A stretch of 64,000 nucleotides of DNA from an uncultured Oscillospiraceae bacterium (GTDB taxonomy: Bacteria; Bacillota; Clostridia; Oscillospirales; Ruminococcaceae): positions 124,001-188,000 of the forward strand of contig CAJUSD010000001.1 in NCBI GenBank assembly GCA_910589145.1, given 5' to 3'. Shown in pieces: positions 51,830-60,440 of this stretch (its first letter is position 1; each line of letters begins with the position of its first letter). Made by a program: the position numbers and the translations under genes. The notes beneath the pieces are model-generated. The model was given only the letters and a program-made list of their open reading frames with translations, ran no database searches and had not been told where the DNA came from.

Positions 51830-52912
51830 ATGGAAAAAATCCGTTTTGGAATCATTGGCGGCGGATGGAGAAGCCGCTTTTACATCACTATCGCCCAACA
51901 AATGCCGGAACGTTTCGGAATAACGGGGGTGCTTCTTCGGGATGCTGAAAAAGCCCAGTCTTATACTTCCCAAACTGGGGTGAAAGCATTTACTAATTTT
52001 GACCAGTTCATGGCAGCTTCCCCTGAATATGTTGTCCTCAGTGTTCATCGGAGTGCCGCACCGGAATATCTCCGCCTTTTAATGAAAATGGGCGTTCCTG
52101 TCTTATGTGAAACTCCCCCAGCCTGGAGTATCCCGGAACTGGAAAGTCTCTGGAATGAATATTCCCGGCATCAGGCAAAAGTTCAAATTGCAGAACAGTA
52201 TTTTGCCCGTCCTATGATTGCGGCTAAACTGGAAGCTGTCCGTCTTGGCCTTTTAGGGGAGGTTTCCTATGTTGAACAGTCGCTCTGCCATGGCTATCAC
52301 GGGATCAACCTGCTGCGGCAGTTTTTAAGAGTCGGCTTTGAAAACTGTGTAATTCGTGGACAGCGTTTTCTAATTCCAGCCACCCAGACCCGTACCCGTG
52401 ACGGGGAGCTTCACCCTGAGCAGTATATTGTTAAAAGCGTCAACCGTGACTTATGCACGTTTTCCTTTTCCAATGGGAAAACAGGGGTCTATAACTTTTC
52501 CGGCGAACAATACCGTTCTTATATACGGCGCAGCGGGATTCAAATTTTAGGGCACCGCGGTGAAATTAATGACGACAGTATTTTCTGGCTTTCAGCGGAT
52601 GGCACCCCGTCTACAGGGGATTTCCGCCGGTATGACCACGGAGTCGGGGACGATCATGACGGGTTCTGTCCCAGAAGCGTCACTTTAGGGGAAAGAGAGC
52701 TGTACCATAATCCCTTTATTCCAGCCCGTATAGGCGATGAAGAAATTGCAATAGCTGACTGCCTGGTAAAAATGCATGAATATGTTCGCGGCACAGCGGA
52801 GGCATTTTATCCCCTTCCCCAGGCTCTCCAGGATACCTATTTAGCGTTATGTATGGAAAAAGCTCTGGAATCTGGAGAACCCGTCCATACTCAGTCTATG
52901 ATCTGGCATTAA
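51830..52912 (+). CDS. Gfo/Idh/MocA-family oxidoreductase (360 aa)
   Basis: Rossmann motif FGIIGGGWRSRFYITIA (5-21); catalytic region differs from the norm: CETPPAWSIPE replaces the usual EKP, so the dehydrogenase lysine is missing. C-terminal domain with HGYHGINLLRQFLRVG. May be a dehydrogenase with altered chemistry or a non-catalytic member. Start at 51830 has GAGGG nine bases upstream. Unrelated in detail to the 40899-41897 enzyme. Confidence 0.82.
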   Translation: MEKIRFGIIGGGWRSRFYITIAQQMPERFGITGVLLRDAEKAQSYTSQTGVKAFTNFDQFMAASPEYVVLSVHRSAAPEYLRLLMKMGVPVLCETPPAWSIPELESLWNEYSRHQAKVQIAEQYFARPMIAAKLEAVRLGLLGEVSYVEQSLCHGYHGINLLRQFLRVGFENCVIRGQRFLIPATQTRTRDGELHPEQYIVKSVNRDLCTFSFSNGKTGVYNFSGEQYRSYIRRSGIQILGHRGEINDDSIFWLSADGTPSTGDFRRYDHGVGDDHDGFCPRSVTLGERELYHNPFIPARIGDEEIAIADCLVKMHEYVRGTAEAFYPLPQALQDTYLALCMEKALESGEPVHTQSMIWH

Positions 52913-53074
52913 AAGCCTATCCCAGAATGAAGCGCCTCCAGACTGCGCAGTCAGATTTTTTGCCAAACAAGGCGCTTTTCCGCAGGCAGGCTGCCGCCCG
53001 GCAAGGGAAATTAACGTGGTTGGGCGGAAAATATGCAAGCTGGATTGGGCGCAGTTAATTTTGGGATAGGCTCT
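52912..53074. mobile_element. MITE-like element with AGCCTATCCCA ends
   Basis: Terminal inverted repeat AGCCTATCCCA (52914-52925) / TGGGATAGGCT (53062-53072), GCGC-rich interior, no coding capacity. Begins right after the oxidoreductase stop. Confidence 0.6.
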
Positions 53075-53114
53075 AAGCCAGACAAATATTATTATTTTAA
53101 ATTTACAGGAGTTG

Positions 53115-54422
53115 ATGTTAGTTTTGGGCAGTCCCAGTTGGTTACAATTTGTCAGCGTGCTTCTTTTATTAGCAGGGTCGTCTTTCTGCTCCGCATCGGA
53201 AACGGCCTGGTCTACCGTAAGCACTATGCGTTTAAAAAACCTGGTGGAAAACGGCAACGAAAAAGCCAAACGCGCCCTTGCCATTGCCGAGGATTACGAT
53301 GGTTTTCTCACAACCATTCTTGTGGGAAATAATATTGTAAATATTGCCTCTGCATCTTTGGCGACGGTTATCGCTACTGATCTTTTAGGTGCAGCTTATG
53401 GGCCGTTAGTATCTACAATTGTCACTACGATCGTTGTTCTAATTTTTGGCGAGATACTTCCAAAAAGCTATGCAAAATCCAACAGCGAAAAACTGACGCT
53501 GCAATTCTCTGGGATTATTTCCTTTTTAATGAAGATTTTAAAGCCGGTTGTATGGATATTCCTGCAAATCAAAAAATTGACTGTCAGCAGTAAAGAACCT
53601 GCGGAAGCACAGCCATATGTCACAGAAAGCGAACTGAAGTACATTATAGAAACGATAGAAGGCGAAGGCGTTTTGGAGAAACAGGAAAGCGATCTGGTAC
53701 AAAGCGCCCTGGATTTCGATGAAATCACTGCCCAGGAAATCCTGACGCCCCGTGTGGATTTAACAGCCATCAACATATCAGACACGCCGGAAGAAGTCTA
53801 TGAAACTGTACGCGAAGGTCATTATTCCAGGATACCGGTATATGAAAAGAACATAGATAATATCATAGGGATTCTGTACGTCCGTGAATACCTGCTGGCA
53901 CTGTCTGCCGGAGAACAGCCAGAACTCCGTTCCCTTCTCCATGATTGTCCCTTTGTACACAAAACCATGAAAATTTCCTTTCTGCTCAATGAACTGAAAC
54001 GTTCTAAAACCCATCTGGCGGTTGTAACGGATGACTATGGGGGAACCATGGGCATTGTCACCATGGAAGACATTCTGGAAGAACTGGTAGGCGATATCTG
54101 GGATGAAAGCGATGAGGTAGAAATCCCCTTCCTGAAGAAAAGCGAAGATACCTTTGAAGCCTCTGGCGATTTGAACATATACGATATGTTTAACTATCTG
54201 GATATGAACCCGAAAAATTTTGAATCAGATTATAATACCTTGAGTGGATGGGTTTTGGAAAGCCTGGAGCATTTGCCGGAACCTGGGGAATCCTTTACCT
54301 TTGAAAATCTGACCATTTCCGTTTTAGAGGTGGAAGATCAAAGAATCCAAAGGCTGCTGATTAAACGGAAGCCCCTCCCATCTCAGACAGATGAGGCATT
54401 GGCGGAAGAAAAAATGTCTTAA
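53115..54422 (+). CDS. CNNM/CBS/CorC-domain membrane protein (435 aa)
   Basis: Four membrane segments in a CNNM domain (about 1-170, FCSASETAWSTVS and GEILPKSYAKSNSEKL), a CBS pair (about 200-320, GHYSRIPVYEKNIDNIIGIL ... MGIVTMEDILEELVGDIWDE) and a C-terminal CorC_HlyC domain (about 340-425). Family members act in Mg2+ or Co2+ efflux and homeostasis. AGGAG ribosome site. Own terminator at 54438. Confidence 0.92.
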   Translation: MLVLGSPSWLQFVSVLLLLAGSSFCSASETAWSTVSTMRLKNLVENGNEKAKRALAIAEDYDGFLTTILVGNNIVNIASASLATVIATDLLGAAYGPLVSTIVTTIVVLIFGEILPKSYAKSNSEKLTLQFSGIISFLMKILKPVVWIFLQIKKLTVSSKEPAEAQPYVTESELKYIIETIEGEGVLEKQESDLVQSALDFDEITAQEILTPRVDLTAINISDTPEEVYETVREGHYSRIPVYEKNIDNIIGILYVREYLLALSAGEQPELRSLLHDCPFVHKTMKISFLLNELKRSKTHLAVVTDDYGGTMGIVTMEDILEELVGDIWDESDEVEIPFLKKSEDTFEASGDLNIYDMFNYLDMNPKNFESDYNTLSGWVLESLEHLPEPGESFTFENLTISVLEVEDQRIQRLLIKRKPLPSQTDEALAEEKMS

Positions 54423-54437
54423 TATTCGCTATCTAGC

Positions 54438-54479
54438 AACCCCCTCCTTGGCTGCCAAAAGACAGCCAAGGAGGGGGTT
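54438..54479 (+). terminator. Terminator after the CorC gene
   Basis: Perfect 17-bp stem AACCCCCTCCTTGGCTG / CAGCCAAGGAGGGGGTT; T-poor tail. Confidence 0.75.
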
Positions 54480-54607
54480 AACTGCTTTATTTATTTTTTC
54501 CAAAAGTGTATGGTGATCTGAAGCGGGACAGACTTTCCAAAAAATGTGAATTGCTTTTACAGTCCTTCCCTGTTGTTGTATTGCTCCAGTCTCTAATAAA
54601 TCATCTA

Positions 54608-55123
54608 TTAATCTATTCGATATTGTTTAATCCTTTTTATCCCCATCCTTAACGGCTTAAACAATACTAATGCCAACACCACATTCCCGCCACAATGCAG
54701 CAGATCGAAAGGAACCCCGCTGACCCAGTAAGCCATTCCTGCTGCCAGTCCCCCGGCGATTCCATAAGGAATGGCGCACAAAGCTCCAAACATCATCCCG
54801 AATATCCCTAAAACAGCCGCCCAGAATAAAACGGAATCCGTTTTCCTAAAAATCCAACAGATCACTGCCAGCAGCGGCCACACATATAAATACATAATCC
54901 ACCACAGGCCAAACCCATAAATCAATCCTTCCAGCACCACAAATACCATTAACGCGCCAGGAGCTTGTCTAGGAAATTCCAATGCATAAAGCGCCACCAA
55001 CAGGGAAACCATCTCCACATTGGGAAGGGGCGCCAATACCACCTGAACGGTCAGCAGCAGCGCCCCCAGCAGCCCGGAGAGTATGATACTTTTCAGTGCC
55101 GTCCTTCCATTTATCATTTTCAT
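54608..55123 (-). CDS. ECF-type transporter substrate-binding (S) component, membrane protein (171 aa)
   Basis: Five to six membrane segments, many small residues (GLLGALLLTVQVVLAPLPN; IPYGIAGGLAAGMAYW): the shape of an ECF S-component. Start TGATG overlaps the stop of the DUF4430 gene by one base. With that partner it probably takes up a corrinoid, though no cobalamin riboswitch is seen. Confidence 0.75.
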   Translation of the reverse strand: MKMINGRTALKSIILSGLLGALLLTVQVVLAPLPNVEMVSLLVALYALEFPRQAPGALMVFVVLEGLIYGFGLWWIMYLYVWPLLAVICWIFRKTDSVLFWAAVLGIFGMMFGALCAIPYGIAGGLAAGMAYWVSGVPFDLLHCGGNVVLALVLFKPLRMGIKRIKQYRID

Positions 55124-55521
55124 CAATAGCCAGCGGTCAAGGTGATTTCAAAGTGATCTCCGTCAGCAATAGGGGTAGTGTCAACGCCGGTTTCCAGCAT
55201 TTGCCCATCTTTGGTAAAGCTCCACCATTCCTGTTTCGAGTCGTCAACAGTCACGCCGTCAACGGTTTTGACAAACAGCCCGTATTGGCTTTCCTCACCG
55301 GAAACTATTTTTTCCTGTTCTAATGCCCCGCGCAAAAATTCCTCTGCTGTTTGAATGGTATGGCTTTTAGAAGTTCCATCCCCAAAGATAACTGCAACTT
55401 CTATGGTTTTATCTCCTGCTGTCCCCTGGGGACGGTTAAAAAAGTATACTGCTGCAAATATCACAGCCAACACCGCTAAAACTGCCAGTGCAATCCCGAT
55501 TTTTTTATTCTGCTTATTCAT
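55123..55521 (-). CDS. Membrane-anchored DUF4430 (transcobalamin-like) protein (132 aa)
   Basis: N-terminal membrane anchor (IGIALAVLAVLAVIFAAVYF, 8-27) and an extracellular beta-grasp-like DUF4430 domain ending WWSFTKDGQMLETGVDTTPI. DUF4430 domains are related to the binding half of transcobalamin/intrinsic factor and are often paired with ECF S-components, as here. Inference: captures a vitamin at the surface. Confidence 0.82.
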   Translation of the reverse strand: MNKQNKKIGIALAVLAVLAVIFAAVYFFNRPQGTAGDKTIEVAVIFGDGTSKSHTIQTAEEFLRGALEQEKIVSGEESQYGLFVKTVDGVTVDDSKQEWWSFTKDGQMLETGVDTTPIADGDHFEITLTAGY

Positions 55522-55579
55522 ATAAGCGTCAATTCCTTTCCTTATGTATTTTGTTTTGGAACTTGCTTTTGCTTAAAAA

Positions 55580-55608
55580 ATTATACCGGAATTGACGGCA
55601 AATTGCAA
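55580..55608 (-). promoter_or_regulatory. Promoter of the DUF4430-ECF operon
   Basis: Leftward TTGCAA (55603-55608), 17 bases, TATAAT (55580-55585). A CGTCAATTCC/GGAATTGACG pair flanks the start region. Confidence 0.75.
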
Positions 55609-55627
55609 TCTTTTTCTGAGAAAGCCG

Positions 55628-56224
55628 TTATTTGCTAACAATAAAGATACTTTCAGCCCACCTTTTAACCCGCTCCCCTGTTTCCGGGGCAGTCAAATAA
55701 GCAGTGTCCAAAGAGTCTACTTCTTCCCTGCTCCGAAACCATTCCCGTTTTAATGGCATAAGCGACCGGATATAAAAATCAAAAAAGCCTCTGGTACGGG
55801 AGGCGTCCTGCTTTTTCCTTTGTTGGAGGATCTTTTCATCCGCCTCCAGGAAAAGAATTTTGTCCGGCATACACTCCCGTAGCATTGCCAGCTCTTGTTT
55901 CAGCGGTTCGGCTATCTCCCATTCCCTTCCTATGGCTTTGGGGTAGTTCAGGGTATAAAATTCGACCTCCTCTGCACCAAAATCCATCACGACCTTGGAA
56001 TACTGGGAAACCCGCTCCCAGCGCTCAATTTCATGGAGGATATACAGCCGCTGGATTTCAAGATAATCTTCATAAATATCTTTTTTCAATCCACGCTCTT
56101 TTACCTTTTGAACCACAGCGGCGTTGTCTTCAAAGGATACATGGATTTCCGGCGCGTGCTGCTGGAGATAGCGGGCGGCGGTTGTTTTGCCCGCCGCCAT
56201 ACAACCTTGAAGGGATAAAATCAT
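55628..56224 (-). CDS. P-loop kinase-like protein (198 aa)
   Basis: Opens MILSLQGCMAAGKTTAARYL: Walker A GCMAAGKTT. Later DFGAEEVEFY and EADEKILQQRKKQ resemble lid/LID motifs of nucleoside or small-molecule kinases. Start at 56224 has GGGAG upstream and lies four bases after the permease stop. Probably co-transcribed with the ABC genes; substrate unknown. Confidence 0.78.
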   Translation of the reverse strand: MILSLQGCMAAGKTTAARYLQQHAPEIHVSFEDNAAVVQKVKERGLKKDIYEDYLEIQRLYILHEIERWERVSQYSKVVMDFGAEEVEFYTLNYPKAIGREWEIAEPLKQELAMLRECMPDKILFLEADEKILQQRKKQDASRTRGFFDFYIRSLMPLKREWFRSREEVDSLDTAYLTAPETGERVKRWAESIFIVSK

Positions 56225-56228
56225 TTTT

Positions 56229-57035
56229 TCAGCTCCCTGTACTCTTATAATGCTTGACTCCAAACTTCCACACCAACCAGGAAGCCAGCAAAAACCCTGC
56301 CCCCACCGGCAGCGGCAGCCAGCCCTTCCACATGGGTTCTCCCCAGCCGCAGATGGCAGACATGGGGTAGTAGCTGATCACCAGCACTGGGATGATAAAG
56401 GTAAACACCCGGTACAGCGCCTTGGGCATATATTCCACCGGGCACCTTGTCACCTGATACCCTGCATTTGTGAAAATGTAAATCCAGTCTATTGCCTGTA
56501 TGGTAAAGAAGGAGATGCCGGAGGTGAGGATAAACACCCCTGCATACATCAAAAAGCCTCCCAGCAGCGCAGCCAAAAGCATTAGGAGCCGGGCCGGATT
56601 CATGATGACATGATGCTTGCCAAAGAGAAAGGCAATAACCCCCAGCCCGCACAGCGGCCGCGACAGCCTGTGGAGATGGAAAGCGGATGCGGCAACCTGC
56701 AAAGTAAGCGGTCTTGGCCGGAGCAGAACCCTGTCAAATCCTCCTTTGCGCACCATGCCGTAGGGGAAGGAATCGAATCCCCGGCAGAAAACTTCCGCCA
56801 GCCCGAAGGCGGTTACAGCGGTAAAGTAGATCAGAAGGATCCGGTCTACGGACCATTCCCCGATGTTCCCAAAGCGGTCAAACATCAGCAGGGTGGAGAT
56901 GACGTCGGAAAAGACGACAAAGATAACCTGAATCAGCATCATCCACCAGCCCTTATACTGGACGCCGGAGCGGGCATGGATGCGGATATACTGCCAGTAG
57001 AGGGAAAGATTTCCGGGAGAAGTACTCGCTTTCAT
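56229..57035 (-). CDS. ABC-2-type exporter permease (268 aa)
   Basis: Six membrane segments; contains FRFGNIGEWSVDRILLIYF-like and FGLAEVFCRGFDSFPYGM, matching the DUF990/COG3694 ABC-2 family. Follows the first permease by six bases. With the ATPase and the sister permease it forms an exporter of unknown substrate (antibiotic or lipid types are known). High G+C for the window. Confidence 0.87.
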   Translation of the reverse strand: MKASTSPGNLSLYWQYIRIHARSGVQYKGWWMMLIQVIFVVFSDVISTLLMFDRFGNIGEWSVDRILLIYFTAVTAFGLAEVFCRGFDSFPYGMVRKGGFDRVLLRPRPLTLQVAASAFHLHRLSRPLCGLGVIAFLFGKHHVIMNPARLLMLLAALLGGFLMYAGVFILTSGISFFTIQAIDWIYIFTNAGYQVTRCPVEYMPKALYRVFTFIIPVLVISYYPMSAICGWGEPMWKGWLPLPVGAGFLLASWLVWKFGVKHYKSTGS

Positions 57036-57041
57036 AAAACA

Positions 57042-57905
57042 TCAACCTCCCTGCACCACAATATTTTTCAGCTGCCTGTTCATAACTAGGTTTCCCAAAA
57101 AGATAAAGAAGCCAGACCAAAGAATCTGCAGTCCTACCGCCCACACAGCGTCAGACGGCGCAAGGGAGCCGATGTAAAGGCGTATCGGCAGATCGGCGTA
57201 TCCGGCGAAGGGCTGAAACAGAAGGAACTTCTGCATAAAATCTGGCCAAAGCTGCAAAGGAAGATAGGTGCCGGACAGCACACCGGGAACCAGCAGCAGA
57301 ATAAACATGGGGCCATTTCCCCAGGAAACATTCATACGAACAGATGTGACAAACATCCCGTAAGAGGTGCAGAGCAGCAGTGATCCCACCGCCGAAATCA
57401 GCGTGGCTGCAAACCCCGCCGGGGAAGCGGGCAGGGACATCCGATAACCGCCCGGCAGGATGATGCCCGCCAGCAGCACCATCGCACCCCGCACCGGCAA
57501 ACTGCTTAAATTGATGGCCGCCAGCCTGGCGAACCAGTGGCGGTAAAGGCGCATAGGGCGGCATAGCTCCAAGCCCACATCGCCGGAGGTGATTTTCTGC
57601 GTAAACTCCCCGGGAACACGGGGCTGTATCAGGAACATAAACTGTCCCAGCCAAATGTAAGAGGCAAGCTGTTGAAGGGTCATTCCTGCGGCGATTCCGG
57701 CAGCATTGTTGTCAGCATATCTGTAAAAGACAGTGTAGACTGTAATCTCAACAATTCCCCAGAAAATACTGGTGGCAGCTCCCGCAAGGGCGGCAATTCG
57801 GTACTGCACCTTTTGCAGCAGTTCAATGCGGAAAATAGAGAAATACGCTTTCCAGGGCGCGGTTTTGGAAGGCGGGCTTGCTGTCATCCGAATTTCTGCG
57901 CTCAT
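57042..57905 (-). CDS. ABC-2-type exporter permease (287 aa)
   Basis: Six membrane segments (ALAGAATSIFWGIVEITVYT; LTLQQLASYIWLGQFMFL), member of the COG4587 ABC-2 group. Overlaps the ATPase stop by four bases (ATGA). Confidence 0.87.
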   Translation of the reverse strand: MSAEIRMTASPPSKTAPWKAYFSIFRIELLQKVQYRIAALAGAATSIFWGIVEITVYTVFYRYADNNAAGIAAGMTLQQLASYIWLGQFMFLIQPRVPGEFTQKITSGDVGLELCRPMRLYRHWFARLAAINLSSLPVRGAMVLLAGIILPGGYRMSLPASPAGFAATLISAVGSLLLCTSYGMFVTSVRMNVSWGNGPMFILLLVPGVLSGTYLPLQLWPDFMQKFLLFQPFAGYADLPIRLYIGSLAPSDAVWAVGLQILWSGFFIFLGNLVMNRQLKNIVVQGG

Positions 57906-58891
57906 AATGACATCTCCTTATACATTGCGGCAATCATCTGGTCAATATCCTGTTCTTCAATGGTCAGATCCCGCAGAGTAAAAGCTTCTGCTAATAGGGC
58001 GGCAGCTCTGGGGGCTGGGAAGTCTTTGGGATGAAACATGGCGGTTACAGTGTCCCCTTCTATGGAAAGATCGGACAATCCCGCCAGAACAGGAAGCTCC
58101 TTTTCATTTCCCCATTCCTGGGAAAGCCTCGCGCGGATGCGGTGCAGGGGCGCATATCTTTCTTTGAGGGCATCCAAGGAGCCGTCATAAAGCAGCTTGC
58201 CATGGCCGATGGTCATAACCCGCTGACAGAGCGCTTCAATATCATCCATATCGTGGGTGGTCAGGAGGATGGTCACACCTGTTTTTTGATTTTCTTCTTT
58301 GAGGAACCGGCGCAGAGAGAGCTTGGACACTGCGTCCAGGCCAATGGTCGGCTCGTCCAAAAAGAGAATATCCGGCGAATGAAGGAGCGCGGCGGCGATT
58401 TCACAGCGCATCCTCTGGCCCAAAGAGAGCTGCCGCACCGGAACATTCCGCAGTGCTTCCAGTTCCAAAGCCTTGGAGAGCTGTGAAATCCTGTCCAGAT
58501 ACTTTCCGTGGGGGACAGAATACACATCCCGGAGGAACTGGAAGGAATCTTCTACCGGAACATCCCACCAAAGCTGGCTCCGCTGTCCAAAGACAACCCC
58601 GATATGGCCAACATAAGCTTCCCGCTCCTTCCAGGGGACACGGCCAAGGATACGGCACTCGCCGCCGTCAGGGTTTAGGATACCGCTCATAACCTTGACA
58701 GTGGTGGATTTTCCCGCCCCGTTAGGGCCTATGTAGCCCACCAGCTCCCCGGCTTCCACCGAGAAAGTAATATTTTCCAGGGCTTGAACCTTCCGCTTTT
58801 CCCGGACAAAGATTCCCCGCAGGCGGTTCCCCTTCTGCGGGACGGAGACAGTGAAGGCTTTTTCAATGCGGTTGAGATAGATTTGCTGCAT
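57902..58891 (-). CDS. ABC exporter ATPase (COG4586 type, 329 aa)
   Basis: Start at 58891 (MQQIYLNRIEKAF) with AAAGGAG; the upstream frame is non-coding. Walker A GPNGAGKS, signature LSLGQRMRCEIAAALL, Walker B ILFLDEPTIGLD. The accessory N-terminal strand and C-terminal extension are typical of DrrA-like/COG4586 proteins that pair with COG4587 and COG3694 permeases, exactly the set encoded here. Confidence 0.93.
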   Translation of the reverse strand: MQQIYLNRIEKAFTVSVPQKGNRLRGIFVREKRKVQALENITFSVEAGELVGYIGPNGAGKSTTVKVMSGILNPDGGECRILGRVPWKEREAYVGHIGVVFGQRSQLWWDVPVEDSFQFLRDVYSVPHGKYLDRISQLSKALELEALRNVPVRQLSLGQRMRCEIAAALLHSPDILFLDEPTIGLDAVSKLSLRRFLKEENQKTGVTILLTTHDMDDIEALCQRVMTIGHGKLLYDGSLDALKERYAPLHRIRARLSQEWGNEKELPVLAGLSDLSIEGDTVTAMFHPKDFPAPRAAALLAEAFTLRDLTIEEQDIDQMIAAMYKEMSL

Positions 58892-59035
58892 GGTATAACG
58901 CTCCTTTCCATTTTGAGGTTTTATCATTATAGCAGAATCAGCGCCATAGGACAAAGTTCTTCCTCCCCTTCCAGGATGCTTCCCTGAAATCCATAGCTGG
59001 GAACAGGTGAAAAGCTCTTTTTTTCTCAAAATTCC

Positions 59036-59064
59036 TTGACATTTTAATGTTTCCATAGTATAGT
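59036..59064 (+). promoter_or_regulatory. Promoter without an obvious gene
   Basis: TTGACA (59036-59041), 17 bases, TATAGT (59059-59064). Confidence 0.7.
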
Positions 59065-59070
59065 ATATAT

Positions 59071-59175
59071 ACAATCTGGATTGGAAACCAGGGTGTGTGT
59101 TTATATTCGTGTCAAAATCAGCTCATATACTGTTTTTTATTCATCTTCCCTTATAAAAAGGGGAGATTTTCTTTT
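59071..59175 (+). ncRNA. Candidate small RNA, about 105 nt
   Basis: From the start predicted after the TATAGT box to a rho-independent terminator (stem ATCTTCCCTT/AAGGGGAGAT with one G-U pair at 59143-59167, then TTTCTTTT). No ATG and no ribosome site inside; a CTGG/CCAG hairpin near the 5' end. Lies between the divergently oriented exporter operon and an acetyltransferase. Confidence 0.5.
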
Positions 59176-59207
59176 GCCGGGAAACGCTATCATCGAAAAT
59201 AAAAAAG

Positions 59208-59242
59208 GAGCTGTGAGGAAAGTTAAAATCCTCACAGCTCCT
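59208..59242 (-). terminator. Terminator of the GNAT gene
   Basis: GGAGCTGTGAGGA / TCCTCACAGCTCC with T-run leftward. Confidence 0.85.
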
Positions 59243-59251
59243 CTGTTATGT

Positions 59252-59776
59252 TTACTTTTTCATCTCGTAAAAGCAATATTCATGGGGAGCATCGTCATTG
59301 ATATCCTGATACTGCCTTGTTTCCAACAAACGGAAGCCAACCCGCTCCAAGGTTTTGCAGGATGCAGGATTGTCTGCCTTGGCGGCGGCGGTTATCCTGT
59401 CTGTGTTATAGTTTTTCAGAAAGTAATCCGTGTACGCTTTGGCAGCTTCCAAAGCGAATCCCTGCCTTCTGTACGCCGAACCGATAAAATAGGTAAGCCC
59501 TGTCTCCCCTAAATCCTGATAGTATGAGCATCCCACCGAGCCGATTACGGCACCATCCTTTTTATTCACAACAGCATAGGCTAAATAATCCTTTTTAGGA
59601 TTGTTTTCCAGGTCAAGCTGGATCGCTTCCCGAAGCCAGCCGCCCATCCATTTCCCGCACTCCCGGCAGTCGCCAAAAATCTCATAAAGGCTTCCATCAG
59701 AGGCCATTTCAATAAAAGCGGATTTGTCCTCTGGTTTTAGGCTGCGGATGATTAAACGCTCAGTTATAATTTCCAT
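59252..59776 (-). CDS. RimJ/RimL-type GNAT acetyltransferase (174 aa)
   Basis: MEIITERLIIRSLKPEDKSAF start, IGSAYRRQGFALEAAKAYTD acetyl-CoA loop and PASCKTLERVGFRL near the C-terminus. Probably acetylates protein N-termini or a small amine. Monocistronic. Confidence 0.88.
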   Translation of the reverse strand: MEIITERLIIRSLKPEDKSAFIEMASDGSLYEIFGDCRECGKWMGGWLREAIQLDLENNPKKDYLAYAVVNKKDGAVIGSVGCSYYQDLGETGLTYFIGSAYRRQGFALEAAKAYTDYFLKNYNTDRITAAAKADNPASCKTLERVGFRLLETRQYQDINDDAPHEYCFYEMKK

Positions 59777-59796
59777 GTTTTTCCTTTCTTCAATAT

Positions 59797-59830
59797 AAAA
59801 GATGCTGTAACGCTCTTGCTACAGCATCTT
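59797..59830 (-). terminator. Terminator of the toxin-antitoxin pair
   Basis: AAGATGCTGTA / TACAGCATCTT with T-rich tail. Confidence 0.8.
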
Positions 59831-59856
59831 CTGTACACAAAAAGGTTGAATTTCTA

Positions 59857-60129
59857 TCAGAATAAATCGCTGTGCGAACCAGTTGTGGTAAGATATAAAA
59901 TTAAATCTTTTCCGTCTATTTCATAAATCAAAAGCCAGCCTGGGGCAATATGACACTCACGACAGCCAACGTATCTGCCATAAAGCGGATGATCGTGATT
60001 TTTGGGCGGCAGCTGCTCCCCTGCCGCCAATTTTTTCACAATATCCGTAAGCAGTGAAAGATCAAATCCCCGCCTTTTTATCCGTTTCAAATCTCTCTGA
60101 AACTTTACAGTTGGCCTTATCTGATACAT
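59857..60129 (-). CDS. YafQ-family RelE-type mRNA interferase toxin (90 aa)
   Basis: Canonical YafQ pattern: PPKNHDHPLYGRYVGCRECH, WLLIYEI and the C-terminal TGSHSDLF with catalytic His86; His47 and His60 are also present. E. coli YafQ has an aspartate (PDW) where this one has Gly64 (PGW). Cuts mRNA on the ribosome when free of antitoxin. Its start overlaps the antitoxin stop by one base (TAATG). Confidence 0.92.
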   Translation of the reverse strand: MYQIRPTVKFQRDLKRIKRRGFDLSLLTDIVKKLAAGEQLPPKNHDHPLYGRYVGCRECHIAPGWLLIYEIDGKDLILYLTTTGSHSDLF

Positions 60130-60407
60130 TATGCAAGCAGCTCCTTCATCATCTGGTCAACATCGGTATAAGTTTTACCGACAGTTGGGTCTGCCTTCAT
60201 ACGCTGCACTTCCTCTATGGCTTCGATTGTTTCTGAATTTGGTATATCACCGCTGATATCAAAAGGCATCCTGTATTCCTGTACTGCTTTTTTTGCAAAA
60301 ACATTGAAAGCTGTTGCCATAGATATACCCATATTATCACAAAAATCCTCAAATTGCTGCTTTAAATCTGCATCCATAGGAATATGGACGATTGCAGTAT
60401 TATCCAT
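60129..60407 (-). CDS. RelB/DinJ-family antitoxin (92 aa)
   Basis: Ribbon-helix-helix N-terminus (AIVHIPMDADLKQQFEDFCDNMGISMATAFNVFAKKA) followed by the toxin-wrapping tail (PFDISGDIPNSETIEAIEE). Binds the toxin and represses the operon. Directly downstream of the 161-bp repeat copy 2. Confidence 0.92.
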   Translation of the reverse strand: MDNTAIVHIPMDADLKQQFEDFCDNMGISMATAFNVFAKKAVQEYRMPFDISGDIPNSETIEAIEEVQRMKADPTVGKTYTDVDQMMKELLA

Positions 60408-60440
60408 AACATCAACCCCTTTTCACCTTAATTATATTTA

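Noticed and set aside
55522..55627. Cobalamin riboswitch before the DUF4430 gene
   Set aside because: The leader between promoter and start is about 55-60 bases and has no B12-box-like sequence.
59081..59512. 143-codon frame through the candidate small RNA
   Set aside because: Its second half is antisense to the acetyltransferase, it crosses a terminator, and has no ribosome site.
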